Shown: piece by piece, positions 31,921 to 40,677 of the stretch
Layout of the letters: every line of letters starts with the position of its first letter
How positions within the stretch are numbered: position 1 is the stretch's first letter
Assembly: GCA_910589195.1 (NCBI GenBank)
Contig: CAJUTC010000020.1
Coordinates: 1 to 53,866 of the forward strand
Reading direction: 5' to 3'
Source: an uncultured Lachnospiraceae bacterium
Lineage (GTDB): Bacteria; Bacillota; Clostridia; Lachnospirales; Lachnospiraceae
Length of the DNA: 53,866 nucleotides
Made by a program: the position numbers and the translations under genes
Notes under the pieces: generated by a model
Told to the model about the DNA's origin: nothing
The model's input: only the letters and a program-made list of their open reading frames with translations
Databases searched by the model: none

Positions 31921-32853
31921 TTATGGCAGCCGGCCACCATACATTTGAATCGTTGCTTCCGGAAATTCGCATCGTACCGTTTGAAGGGGATTTACTATCT
32001 GACAAATTACCAAATCGCTTAAAAGTGACATCAGCATTCCGGAATTTACATCATCCAGCCCTGTCATCCCTTTTACCAACTGCTGCATCTGCTTTGCGGC
32101 AAGTCTGGCCGCCTCATCTATCGTTTCCGCTGATTGGATTGTCATAAGCTTATCTTTGGACTTTAATAGGGGGAGTGTCTTTTGAATTACCGGATTATTG
32201 GCTGCCTTAAGCACTGTTACCTGCACTGTTACCGTCCCGGCGGTTTCCAGACCACAGATTAAAACCTCTCCATCCCCCATCCTGGCATGGAGATCTCCCA
32301 TAGAAAGGAGTGCGCCTGGCACAAAGACGGGAAGATACAGGGCAGAGCCAGCCGTAATTTTATTACAATCCATGTTTCCGCCATGGACTCCCGGGGTGAT
32401 GGTAACAATCCCTTCTTTCTCTGGCGCTGTTCCAATTACCCCAATCATAGGATCGCAGTCCAGCCACAGACTATCATCGAACCAGAAGCCTTCTTTTCCG
32501 GTTTCCCCGTTTGTTTCAAAGTAAAACCTTCTGGCTGTTTTATCCTGGTAAAGATGATGGAACGCCCCGTTTGTCGCTGAGGTTCTCATAATACCATACT
32601 CCCGCAGCCGGATTTTTCGGATTTCCACCTTCAGAATATCCCCAGGTTCCGCGCCGTTTACATATAATGGCCCGGTTGCCGGGTTTTCCAGCCCGCCTTT
32701 GCGGGTTCCGTATGGGTTAACCTCTGTAATATCATTATCATCATAACAATCTCTGGTTTCAAACGCCACCGTATCGCCGCTGCGGCAGAAAGCAGCCGGA
32801 ACCTGGCCGCCCTGTAACGTATCGGTTACATGTTCTTTTGATATGGTTAACAT
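31921..32853 (-). CDS. Acetamidase/formamidase family protein
   Basis: 310 aa. The FmdA/AmdA fold is visible in GDTVAFETRDC, NPATGPLYVNGAEPGDILKV, ITPGVHGGNMDCNKI and LSMGDLHARMGDGEV. Family members hydrolyse short amides to ammonia and a carboxylate and are metal-dependent; the actual substrate is unknown. Stands alone, in the opposite direction to the CBS gene. Confidence 0.85.
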   Translation of the reverse strand: MLTISKEHVTDTLQGGQVPAAFCRSGDTVAFETRDCYDDNDITEVNPYGTRKGGLENPATGPLYVNGAEPGDILKVEIRKIRLREYGIMRTSATNGAFHHLYQDKTARRFYFETNGETGKEGFWFDDSLWLDCDPMIGVIGTAPEKEGIVTITPGVHGGNMDCNKITAGSALYLPVFVPGALLSMGDLHARMGDGEVLICGLETAGTVTVQVTVLKAANNPVIQKTLPLLKSKDKLMTIQSAETIDEAARLAAKQMQQLVKGMTGLDDVNSGMLMSLLSDLVICQIVNPLQTVRCEFPEATIQMYGGRLP

Positions 32854-32961
32854 CGTTTGTTTCTCTCCTCTTTTCGGATCTCTCTTTTATTCCATGTGCT
32901 AAAATAAACTCCGGCACATAGGGTAAGTATACCATATCTTTCTGGACAGTAAAAGACTTCT

Positions 32962-33252
32962 TTATATGGCGGCTGCCACTTCTTTTTCTAATATTTCTGT
33001 CAGTGCGGACTTGCTGCTGGTATGGCACCTGACTACCCGTGCCTTGGAACGTTTTGCTTCCTCCAGGGCGCAGCGTACCATTTTGTGGGATACGGTATTG
33101 GTGAATAATACCATTAAATCCGGCTGTCCTATCTGCTTAGATAAATTCCCGCTCATTTGGGTAAAAACCTTTGCGCTGCAGGAAAATCCCCTGCAAATTT
33201 TCTCATACTGGCACACCATCCTGTCATGGCCACCGATAATTACAACACTCAT
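32962..33252 (-). CDS. DUF2325 domain protein
   Basis: 96 aa. It starts SVVIIGGHDRMVCQYEKIC and contains LMVLFTNTVSHKMVRCALEE, the layout of DUF2325, a small Rossmann-like family of unknown function in Firmicutes, often seen near metal-uptake genes. GGGAGG seven bases before ATG. Its promoter (33305-33333) is overlapped by a palindrome resembling DtxR/MntR boxes, so metal-dependent control is likely (inference). Confidence 0.85.
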   Translation of the reverse strand: MSVVIIGGHDRMVCQYEKICRGFSCSAKVFTQMSGNLSKQIGQPDLMVLFTNTVSHKMVRCALEEAKRSKARVVRCHTSSKSALTEILEKEVAAAI

Positions 33253-33276
33253 TTCGCAATCCTCCCTGCAATTTAG

Positions 33277-33292
33277 GTTAGTTTATACTAAC
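33277..33292. promoter_or_regulatory. DtxR-like palindromic operator
   Basis: GTTAGT-TTAT-ACTAAC, perfect 6-bp arms, in the wider context TTAGGTTAGTTTATACTAA. It resembles the TTAGGTTAG half of DtxR/IdeR sites and lies at the expected transcription start of the DUF2325 gene. Confidence 0.55.
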
Positions 33293-33304
33293 TATTTATT
33301 ATTT

Positions 33305-33333
33305 AGAATACCACAAATTTCCTTTATTGACAA
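33305..33333 (-). promoter_or_regulatory. Promoter of the DUF2325 gene
   Basis: Minus strand: -35 TTGTCA (33333-33328), 17-bp spacer, -10 TATTCT (33310-33305). Confidence 0.65.
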
Positions 33334-33491
33334 GCTCTATTTTTTCAATGATTTGCAATCGTAGGCTTTATGCGCTTTGATAAAGGTCTTGCCTCACTCT
33401 TAAATCCGATATATAATTAGGTGATTGCAAAACAGCTTCTGTCCGTAACCAATGGACATACCACCAGAAAATGAAAAGGCGGTTACATACT

Positions 33492-34634
33492 ATGAATAAA
33501 AAAGAAATTTCAGAAATCAAAAAGCAGTTTACTCCAGATAATTGTGCCATTACACGCATCTGCGGCTGCTATGTGGATGGAGAAAAAACAAAAAAAACGG
33601 AACTTACCGATGCGTTTCTTTCCCTTCCGGAAGAAGAGCGGTTTAAATATTTTGAGATTTTCCGAAAAACCCTTTCCGGTACTATCGGGAAAAACCTGCT
33701 GAATATGGACTTTCCTACAGATTCTGAGATGCCGGGAGGAGGGCAGCATTTCCTTTTAAAGCTGCGCACCAGCCATCTAGAAGACCCGAACCTGTTAGAA
33801 GAATTTTATGATAAGATCATCGAAACTTATGACTATGGTGAAAACTATCTGATTCTGCTGATCCATGCCCTTTACGATATTCCCGGGAAATCCTCAGATA
33901 ATCTGGAAATGTTTGACGCTTCTGATGAAGTTTATGATTTCATTCTCTGTTCCATCTGCCCGGTTAAGTTATCTAAGGCAGGCCTTTCTTATGACACTGC
34001 TGAAAACTGTTTCCGCAACCGCACAAGGGATTGGCTGGTGGAAATGCCGGATCGGGGCTTCTTATTCCCGGCCTTTCATGACCGCGGTACTGATATCCAC
34101 AGCTTTCTCTACTACTCAAAAAACGGAGAGGATCTTCATGAATCCTTTGTAGAAGCCTTATCCGGCTGTACCATGCCAATGACTGCCGGGGATCAGAAGG
34201 AAACTTTCCATATGCTGATAGAGGAAACTCTGGGAGAAACTTGTGATTACACTTTGGTTAAAAATATCCATGAACAGCTTACTGCCATGATAGAGGAGAA
34301 AAAAGACGATCCGGAGCCTTTGGCTTTAGATAAGTATCAGGTGCGGACTCTGTTAGAAGCCAGCGGAGCTGATTCTGAAAAAATGGAAGCGTTTGATTAC
34401 AATTTTGACGAAACGGCTGGATCGAAAGCTTCCCTTCTGGTTTCCAATGTTGCCAATACCAGAAAATTTGAAATTAAAACCCCGGTTATTACCATCCAGG
34501 TTGATCCGGACTGTGCCGATTTAGTAGAAACAAAAATCGTGGATGGCCGCCGCTGCCTGGTAATCGGAATTGACGACAATGTAACGGTAAATGGAATTTC
34601 CGTTACCGCGACAGAAAAAAATCAAGAAGCATAA
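33492..34634 (+). CDS. DUF4317 domain protein
   Basis: 380 aa from ATG 33492. The upstream in-frame ATG 33471 has no ribosome site, whereas AAGGCGG precedes 33492, and the family begins MNKKEISEIKKQF. Contains CAITRICGCYVDGEK, FRKTLSGTIGKNLLNMDFP and MFDASDEVYDFILCSICPV, the conserved N-terminal half of DUF4317. The family is largely confined to Clostridia and has no assigned function. It looks cytoplasmic, without signal or membrane segments. Followed by a strong terminator. Confidence 0.9.
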   Translation: MNKKEISEIKKQFTPDNCAITRICGCYVDGEKTKKTELTDAFLSLPEEERFKYFEIFRKTLSGTIGKNLLNMDFPTDSEMPGGGQHFLLKLRTSHLEDPNLLEEFYDKIIETYDYGENYLILLIHALYDIPGKSSDNLEMFDASDEVYDFILCSICPVKLSKAGLSYDTAENCFRNRTRDWLVEMPDRGFLFPAFHDRGTDIHSFLYYSKNGEDLHESFVEALSGCTMPMTAGDQKETFHMLIEETLGETCDYTLVKNIHEQLTAMIEEKKDDPEPLALDKYQVRTLLEASGADSEKMEAFDYNFDETAGSKASLLVSNVANTRKFEIKTPVITIQVDPDCADLVETKIVDGRRCLVIGIDDNVTVNGISVTATEKNQEA

Positions 34635-34698
34635 ACGTGCTGGCCGCAGCTACACGCTTGACCCATAAATGTGATGATGTTGGTGGCAAAAGGTTTTT

Positions 34699-34733
34699 GT
34701 ATCATAGGCTTTCCTGGCACGTTCCTATGATAC
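34699..34733. repeat. 10-bp inverted repeat after the DUF4317 gene
   Basis: GTATCATAGG (34699-34708) and its exact complement CCTATGATAC (34724-34733) with a 15-nt loop. No T-tract; it lies just before the terminator at 34737-34762 in the same 3' region. Confidence 0.6.
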
Positions 34734-34736
34734 AGC

Positions 34737-34762
34737 AAAGAGTCCGGCAAGCCGGACTCTTT
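34737..34762. terminator. Bidirectional terminator between DUF4317 and NUDIX genes
   Basis: AAAGAGTCCGGC-aa-GCCGGACTCTTTT: a near-perfect stem with only two loop bases drawn open, T-rich on both strands. It is shared by the convergent genes on either side. Confidence 0.9.
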
Positions 34763-35214
34763 TAAAAATACTTTTTGGAACCCCAAAGGTTCGCTTTTTT
34801 CAAATCCAGATATTCATTGTAAGCTTTTTCCAAAATCTGCTTTTCGTTTGAAAACTTCAGAAGATGGTAAGCTTCATAAAACTTATAATACCCGGAATCG
34901 ATGAAATACTCTTCGCGTTGCGGCTTGCTGTAGTAGCTGTCAGCCATCATCAAATACCAGTGCACATCCTTTTCCACCACATCCTGGGGGATGTTAAAAG
35001 AATACTGGCTTTTTCCGATATACTTAATAATGGACGCATTGACACCGGTTTCTTCTTTTACCTCTCGAAGGGCAGTTTCCTTATACTCCTCCCCGGCTTC
35101 TACAGTCCCTTTCGGCAAAACCCAACCTTCATATTTGTTTTTATAATTCTTATACAAAACCAGAATTTTACCACGAAAGATTACCACACCGCCGCAGCTC
35201 GTTGCTTCAATCAT
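34762..35214 (-). CDS. NUDIX hydrolase
   Basis: 150 aa from ATG 35214, which has GGAGGG six bases upstream; the longer frame to 35289 includes 25 unlikely residues. The Nudix box is complete: GTVEAGEEYKETALREVKEE (G-x5-E-x7-REUxEE). LPKG before it and the following TGVNASII fit (di)nucleotide polyphosphate-type Nudix enzymes. The target (Ap4A, NDP-sugars, oxidised nucleotides) is unknown. Own promoter at 35323-35351. Confidence 0.9.
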   Translation of the reverse strand: MIEATSCGGVVIFRGKILVLYKNYKNKYEGWVLPKGTVEAGEEYKETALREVKEETGVNASIIKYIGKSQYSFNIPQDVVEKDVHWYLMMADSYYSKPQREEYFIDSGYYKFYEAYHLLKFSNEKQILEKAYNEYLDLKKANLWGSKKYF

Positions 35215-35322
35215 TGCAATCCCTCCTGACCAACTGCCGGGATCGGAATCGCATCGATTACAAATCTTCCATGCCTTTTTCCCACCCATGCAGTTGCTGG
35301 TGTGCCATCATAGACTGTACCC

Positions 35323-35351
35323 AGTATACCTCTTTTTCAGGAGAGATGCAA
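35323..35351 (-). promoter_or_regulatory. Promoter of the NUDIX gene
   Basis: Minus strand: -35 TTGCAT (35351-35346), 17-bp spacer, -10 TATACT (35328-35323), leaving a leader of about 100 nt. Confidence 0.7.
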
Positions 35352-35443
35352 GATATTCATGAAAATTGCCAAATATTTTCCTTAATCCCTTCATTTAAAA
35401 GAAAATTTTTATTTGTTTTTTACAACTTGATCTGAATATCCTT

Positions 35444-36877
35444 TTATTTCAGCAAATACTGATCAAACATGGCTCTTGCCACAGGAGCCGCCGCCGTTCC
35501 TCCTGATCCTCCCTCTTCCACTACAACGGTTACCACAATCTTGGGATCGTCCGCCGGAGCGTATCCGGTGAACCAGGCATGTGTTTCCTTTCCTGTTTCA
35601 AATTCAGCGGAACCGGTTTTCCCGGCTGCCTGGTACGGGGCATCCCGCAGGGCAGAACCGGTTCCTTCTGCTACAACCCGGATCATTAATTCGTTCAGAC
35701 CTCTGGACTCTTCTGCTGTCATCAAGCTTTTATAGCTCTCCGGAAGGAATTTCTTAATTTCCTCCCCCGCCCCGTTTACAACCCGATCCATGGCGTAAGG
35801 CTTCATTAAAATTCCTCCATTGGCAATGGCACATGTGATCATGGCAAAATGCATGGGCGTCACCTGGGTTTTTCCCTGGCCAATAGCTGTCTGGAGAATT
35901 TCCCAGTCACCAGCCCCGGCTTTCATCTCATAGGAACTTTTGGAATACGCCATGGATAAGGGCAAATCCGAATGAAATAAAAGCTGCTCTGTTAATTGGT
36001 ACATGCGATCCAGATCAAGATGAAGCCCCATTTGGGCAAACGCTCCATTGCAGGAATTCGCAAAGGCCAGACTCATATCCTGAGTACCGTGTGCCGTTCC
36101 ATGATAACAGCGGATGGAATATTCGTTCTGGGTAAACGTGCCGGAACAGTCAAAGGTATCCTCCAGGTAATGCTCCGGGTTTTCCCTCATAGCTTCTAAC
36201 ATGGTCACAATCTTAAAAATGGAGCCTGGCGGGTACAGTCCCTGAACCGCACGGTTTAAAAGTTGTCCCTGGTTATCGGGAGCGCCTATCATTTCTTCCC
36301 AGGAAGTTTCCAGGCTCAGGGGGTTGGGATCGTAATCCGGCTTAGAAACCATTGCCAGAACTTTTCCGGTGTCTGGCTCTATGGCTATGACAGCGCCGTT
36401 CCGATCACCTAACGCCTGATATGCTATTTGCTGCAGCTCCACATCCAATGTGGTCACCACATTATCCCCCGGATTTTTTTTGTTGGAAAGCTCGTTGAAG
36501 ATCTGTTCAAACAGATTCACATGGGATGAAAGCAGATAAAAATTCCCCAGACTCTCCAGTCCGGTTTTTCCCTTGGTGGAATGGCCTACCACATGAGAAA
36601 ACAAATTTCCAAATGGATAAACCCGGATTTCTTCCCCCATTTCCCCCACATGGGTATAGGCAAGCACTTGCCCGTCCTTGCTTAAAATCTGCCCGCGGAT
36701 CATCCGGTCGGAAAACCGATCCAGCCTGGAATTATAAGAATTATTGATCACTTCTTCACTTGTTACCTGCAGGAAATATCCGATATACAGAACCATTCCG
36801 AAAAAAACGGCCAGTATCACATAGGTAAGGAACATAATGTTCCTGTTTGCTTTCGGGTTTGGATTAGCCTTCTTCAT
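35444..36877 (-). CDS. Class B penicillin-binding protein (PbpA-type transpeptidase)
   Basis: 477 aa from ATG 36877 (GAGG seven bases upstream), chosen over ATG 36892, which has no ribosome site. One N-terminal membrane anchor (~13-37), a short dimerisation region, then the transpeptidase domain with Ser219 in PPGSIFK, SCN (275-277) and KTG (420-422). It crosslinks peptidoglycan stem peptides outside the membrane. It overlaps the RodA-like gene by 14 bp. A RodA/FtsW polymerase with its cognate class B PBP forms a complete glycan polymerising and crosslinking pair. Confidence 0.9.
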   Translation of the reverse strand: MKKANPNPKANRNIMFLTYVILAVFFGMVLYIGYFLQVTSEEVINNSYNSRLDRFSDRMIRGQILSKDGQVLAYTHVGEMGEEIRVYPFGNLFSHVVGHSTKGKTGLESLGNFYLLSSHVNLFEQIFNELSNKKNPGDNVVTTLDVELQQIAYQALGDRNGAVIAIEPDTGKVLAMVSKPDYDPNPLSLETSWEEMIGAPDNQGQLLNRAVQGLYPPGSIFKIVTMLEAMRENPEHYLEDTFDCSGTFTQNEYSIRCYHGTAHGTQDMSLAFANSCNGAFAQMGLHLDLDRMYQLTEQLLFHSDLPLSMAYSKSSYEMKAGAGDWEILQTAIGQGKTQVTPMHFAMITCAIANGGILMKPYAMDRVVNGAGEEIKKFLPESYKSLMTAEESRGLNELMIRVVAEGTGSALRDAPYQAAGKTGSAEFETGKETHAWFTGYAPADDPKIVVTVVVEEGGSGGTAAAPVARAMFDQYLLK

Positions 36878-38186
36878 AATCGTCCTCTTCATTCCGTTTC
36901 AATATATAAAGACCCTGGATAATGTTAAACAAGACAAATGTGCTTAATATAGAACTTCCTCCGTAGCTGACAAATGGAAGAGTAACCCCGGTGGATGGGA
37001 TAAACTTGGTAACGCCTCCTACCGTAAGGAATACCTGCGTAATATACACGCTCCCCAGACCAAAGGCAATCAGCTTAAAAAATACTGCCTGAAGCTGCCC
37101 CGCAATCATCATAAACTGTAAAAAGCAGCCAATACAAATAAAAAGGACACACATTGCGAAAATCCCGCCCAATTCTTCCGAAATGGCAGCAAAAATAAAG
37201 TCTTTTTCCACAACCGGGATTTTATAAGGCATTCCTTGATATAACCCCATGCCAAACCAGCCACCTGTGCCGATGGCAAATAAAGACTGGGTTATCTGGT
37301 ACCCGCCAATATCAATATCACTCCACGGATTCAGCCATGCCGATACACGAGTTTGTACGTGGGGAAACAGAAAATAGGCCAGCCAAGCCGCGCCGGTTCC
37401 GGCTAGCAGGCCGCTTCCCAGATAGAGCCAGTTAGATGTGGCTACAAACAGCATAAACAGATATGTGATAAAAAACAGCAAGGCGCTTCCCAAGTCCTTC
37501 GACGCAACCAAGATCAGCACGTGGAAAGCCGCCACTGCTGTGGTAACAGTCACAGCGGCAAAATCGGTAGAACGGTAAAACATAGAGGCAACGAAAAACA
37601 CAAAAGTTATTTTTACAAATTCCGACGGCTGAAAGGAAACTCCCGCTATCCGCAGGGATAACTGGGCGCCAAAGGTAGTATTTCCCAAAACACACACCAG
37701 ACCAAGAAGGAAAATGCCTATCCCGGCATACAGCCAGGCTCCCCGGCTTAACTGCCATACGCGTGCGATAATAAGGGGGATCACCCAAGTAACCACTGCC
37801 GCTGCCGCCACAATTACAAACTGCCTTACCGCCCGTTCAAATGAAATCCTGGTAAGCATAATAAATCCTACACACATAAGCATACAGGCATTATTTACCA
37901 GAAGCCGTGATACATTACGGTAAAATAAGCGGTACAAATAAATGTAGGCAAGAAAAAAAATCACCTGCGCCCCATAAAAAAGCAGGATTCGCTCCTCATC
38001 AGTTTTCAGATAAATGATCAGATAGGCCAGAAGATGGATCAGGAACATAGCCTGGTTCTGCCTGGCGCACATGATCCGTTTCCGCTCAAAGTCCGGAAAG
38101 GAGAAAAAACGGAAATTGAAAAATGTATAACACGCAATTAAAAGAATCATAAGATACTTAGAAGTTTCTATGATAAGATTAATCAT
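36864..38186 (-). CDS. FtsW/RodA/SpoVE-family peptidoglycan polymerase
   Basis: 440 aa from ATG 38186 (AAGGTG upstream); a GTG 27 bases earlier is less likely. At least ten membrane segments. SEDS signatures: GVSFQPSEFVKITFVFF, ASKDLGSALLFF (the catalytic Asp region), GGYQITQSLFAIGTGGWFG, and the C-terminal IPSTGVTLPFVSYGGSS. A long N-terminal extension (~residues 1-100) adds membrane segments. It polymerises lipid II with its partner PBP encoded next. Confidence 0.9.
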   Translation of the reverse strand: MINLIIETSKYLMILLIACYTFFNFRFFSFPDFERKRIMCARQNQAMFLIHLLAYLIIYLKTDEERILLFYGAQVIFFLAYIYLYRLFYRNVSRLLVNNACMLMCVGFIMLTRISFERAVRQFVIVAAAAVVTWVIPLIIARVWQLSRGAWLYAGIGIFLLGLVCVLGNTTFGAQLSLRIAGVSFQPSEFVKITFVFFVASMFYRSTDFAAVTVTTAVAAFHVLILVASKDLGSALLFFITYLFMLFVATSNWLYLGSGLLAGTGAAWLAYFLFPHVQTRVSAWLNPWSDIDIGGYQITQSLFAIGTGGWFGMGLYQGMPYKIPVVEKDFIFAAISEELGGIFAMCVLFICIGCFLQFMMIAGQLQAVFFKLIAFGLGSVYITQVFLTVGGVTKFIPSTGVTLPFVSYGGSSILSTFVLFNIIQGLYILKRNEEDDYEEG

Positions 38187-38225
38187 ACCGCACCTTTCTG
38201 ATAGCAGCCTCACAAGCTGCAGCCT

Positions 38226-40484
38226 TTATTCTGCTCCCCGCCTGAAATGGCCCCTGGTAAATTCTCCCGAAAGCGTTACTTCCTTCTTTCCATAATAAAA
38301 GCTATCCGCAAATGCGTCCAGGCATTCTGCCGTTTCCTGAGGGGATTCTGTGGTAAACTGAAGCCGGATCGTGCCTGGTTTCAATTTTTCTATCGGTTCC
38401 TTTTGGCCAAGCAGCGATACGGGACTGGCATTATAAATGGTGGAATCGCAAACATTACAATGGTTCTTTACCGGCATTTCTTTCCCGGTTCTGTCTTTCA
38501 GCTTTAATACCTCCCCTTTTTGGTCACAGCAGCCTGTGGTTTTCTTGACACACTGGGCAGAAACCATCATTGGAAGAGCGCCGTAAACCAAAAGTTCCTG
38601 TCCCTCACATCCTTTTTCCCGCAGCTCCCTGGCGTTTAGTTCCACTGGCATGGTAATCCGTTTTGCCTTCAAATCGCTCATGACCTGATCCGACATATGG
38701 TTCCAGGCATAAAGAGATGCGTCGAAAATTCTTGGAAGCGCTCCCACCTGGTTCAGGTTTTTGGATTCTGACAGATTGGATGCTTCCATTTCCTCCAGCC
38801 ACTGGCATTCTTCCAGGTTCCTTACTACAATGCCGTCAAAGCTGGCTCCAATCAGCTTTTCCCAATTTGCCCGAAAATACGCATCGGATCTTTGACGGAA
38901 AATATGAGGCAGCATAAGGCAGCACATTTTTCCGGCCTTATGGCAACGTTCTGCCGTGTTTTTCCAGTCTTCCGCCAAAAATCCATTGGCATCCACATAG
39001 ATTTCATCCACATCTTGGTGGTTCAGTACTGGCGCAAGCTGTTCTTTATCCTCAACGGAAACCACCATCCGGATCCGGTATGGTTCTTGCGCTTTTTTTG
39101 GCGCCTGTTCTTTCTTTACCCAGCCATTATTTGTTTCTGGTTCTTCTATTCCAATTTCCCGGCTGCGCCAATTAGAAGAAAGCAGCGTTTCCTCTAAGGA
39201 TTCCAGACCTTTGCGCCGAAGTTCATTTATAGCCTGTACCGGAAGAAAGCAGCTGCCATGAAGCTGTATCGTAAGCTTCTGGAAAGAAAACGGGGTGTTC
39301 CCGGTCTTTTTAAGCTGCTTTTCCAACTTCTCCTTTGTTATCGGCTGATTAGATGCCTCCTGAACCATCAATCCATAACAGGTAATGGATACAGAGTTTG
39401 TAAGTGTCTTCAAAGTAAGCTTTGCCTCTTTTCCCGGTTCTAATACAACTTCCCCCTCTATGGATTCCTTCAGGCTATGCCCTACATAAGTTTGATCCAG
39501 ATAATCAAAATATTTCTGGTTTCCCTCCCGGAAAGCCGGCTTTTCTTTTAAGGCAACCATATCTCTTCCGTTATGCTGTTGATAATAGCCCCGGCTAAAA
39601 CCGCCCCGGTCAAATAAATCCAGCAACAGCTTTTTATCTTCCGGCGAAACCCGGTACCCCTTCCTGCCTTCCTTCCAGTACTGATCCGTATACTTCCGGT
39701 ACATGCTGACCACTCCAGCCGTATACCTGGGGCTTTTCATCCGGCCTTCGATTTTCAGGGAATCAATGCCTGCCTCCAAAAGCTCCGGAATCTGATCAAG
39801 GGTGCATAAATCCTTCAAGTTTAAAACATACCGTTCCCCTTTTCCATTTATCGTTATCCCATTTCGTTTCACTTCATAAGGAAGGCGGCAAGGCTGGGCA
39901 CAGCGCCCCCGGTTGCCGCTGCGTCCTCCAATCAAACTGCTCATCAGGCATTGACCGGAATAACAGTAGCATAATGCGCCATGGACAAAACTTTCGATTT
40001 CCACATCCACCTGGCTGCGGATCCTGCGGATTTCTTCCAGTGACAATTCTCTCGCTGTTACAATCCGGCTGGCGCCCAAAGTTTTTGCTTTTTTTGCGCC
40101 ATACACTCCGGTAATGGTCATCTGAGTGCTTGCGTGAATCGCTAAATCCGGAAAACAGGTCCGGATCAATGCCATTGCGCCCAAATCCTGCACAATTACA
40201 GCATCCAGCCCCCGCTTGTAATATGGGAGAAGATATCCGTACAGTTCTTTTAACTCCTGTTCTTTTAAAAGGGTATTAACTGTCATGTATAACCGCCGCC
40301 CGTGAAGATGAGCATAGTCGATAGCTTTGCACATCATATCTTCATCTAAGTTATCCGCGTATGCCCTGGCTCCGAAGCGGTTTCCTCCAATATACACCGC
40401 ATCCGCCCCTGCGGCAAATGCCGCTATCATACTTTCATAAGAACCAGCCGGAGCCAGCACCTCTACTTTTCTTTTTTCTTCCAT
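38226..40484 (-). CDS. U32 family peptidase with DUF3656-type C-terminal region
   Basis: 752 aa from ATG 40484 (GGAG seven bases upstream; the frame is open to a TTG at 40499). The N-terminal U32 domain starts VEVLAPAGSYESMIAAFAAG and carries ESFVHGALCYCYSGQCLMSS with GRCAQPCRLPY, the cysteines of the U32 signature. The length, the middle DUF3656-like part and further cysteines near the C-terminus (KKTTGCC, CNVCDSTI) fit the RlhA-like RNA-hydroxylation enzymes rather than a protease: RlhA and TrhP hydroxylate 23S rRNA or tRNA. The exact RNA target is not predictable. Just upstream of the RodA/PBP pair. Confidence 0.85.
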   Translation of the reverse strand: MEEKRKVEVLAPAGSYESMIAAFAAGADAVYIGGNRFGARAYADNLDEDMMCKAIDYAHLHGRRLYMTVNTLLKEQELKELYGYLLPYYKRGLDAVIVQDLGAMALIRTCFPDLAIHASTQMTITGVYGAKKAKTLGASRIVTARELSLEEIRRIRSQVDVEIESFVHGALCYCYSGQCLMSSLIGGRSGNRGRCAQPCRLPYEVKRNGITINGKGERYVLNLKDLCTLDQIPELLEAGIDSLKIEGRMKSPRYTAGVVSMYRKYTDQYWKEGRKGYRVSPEDKKLLLDLFDRGGFSRGYYQQHNGRDMVALKEKPAFREGNQKYFDYLDQTYVGHSLKESIEGEVVLEPGKEAKLTLKTLTNSVSITCYGLMVQEASNQPITKEKLEKQLKKTGNTPFSFQKLTIQLHGSCFLPVQAINELRRKGLESLEETLLSSNWRSREIGIEEPETNNGWVKKEQAPKKAQEPYRIRMVVSVEDKEQLAPVLNHQDVDEIYVDANGFLAEDWKNTAERCHKAGKMCCLMLPHIFRQRSDAYFRANWEKLIGASFDGIVVRNLEECQWLEEMEASNLSESKNLNQVGALPRIFDASLYAWNHMSDQVMSDLKAKRITMPVELNARELREKGCEGQELLVYGALPMMVSAQCVKKTTGCCDQKGEVLKLKDRTGKEMPVKNHCNVCDSTIYNASPVSLLGQKEPIEKLKPGTIRLQFTTESPQETAECLDAFADSFYYGKKEVTLSGEFTRGHFRRGAE

Positions 40485-40677
40485 ATTTGATCTCCGCAAT
40501 TTCCTGTCCTTAGTTTTTCAAGCGTTTTTTAAGCTCTGTCAAAATTCCACATAATATTCGTTTGCGAATTTACCCGAAACGCCATGTTATAACGAAAGGA
40601 TGCCCCAAAGTTGAGACATCCCCCGTCAGACGGGCATTTTCCCATTGCCCGTCATAAAAAATCCATCATTTCCTGAT
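40485..40677. other. Intergenic with GC-rich hairpin
   Basis: 193 bp between zapA-like and U32 genes. It contains the hairpin GACGGGCA (40629-40636) / TGCCCGTC (40646-40653) and, next to it, a GGATG...CATCC pair near 40598-40620. Neither strand has a T-tract right after the stems, so termination is uncertain. It lies 25 bp beyond the zapA-like stop. Confidence 0.5.
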
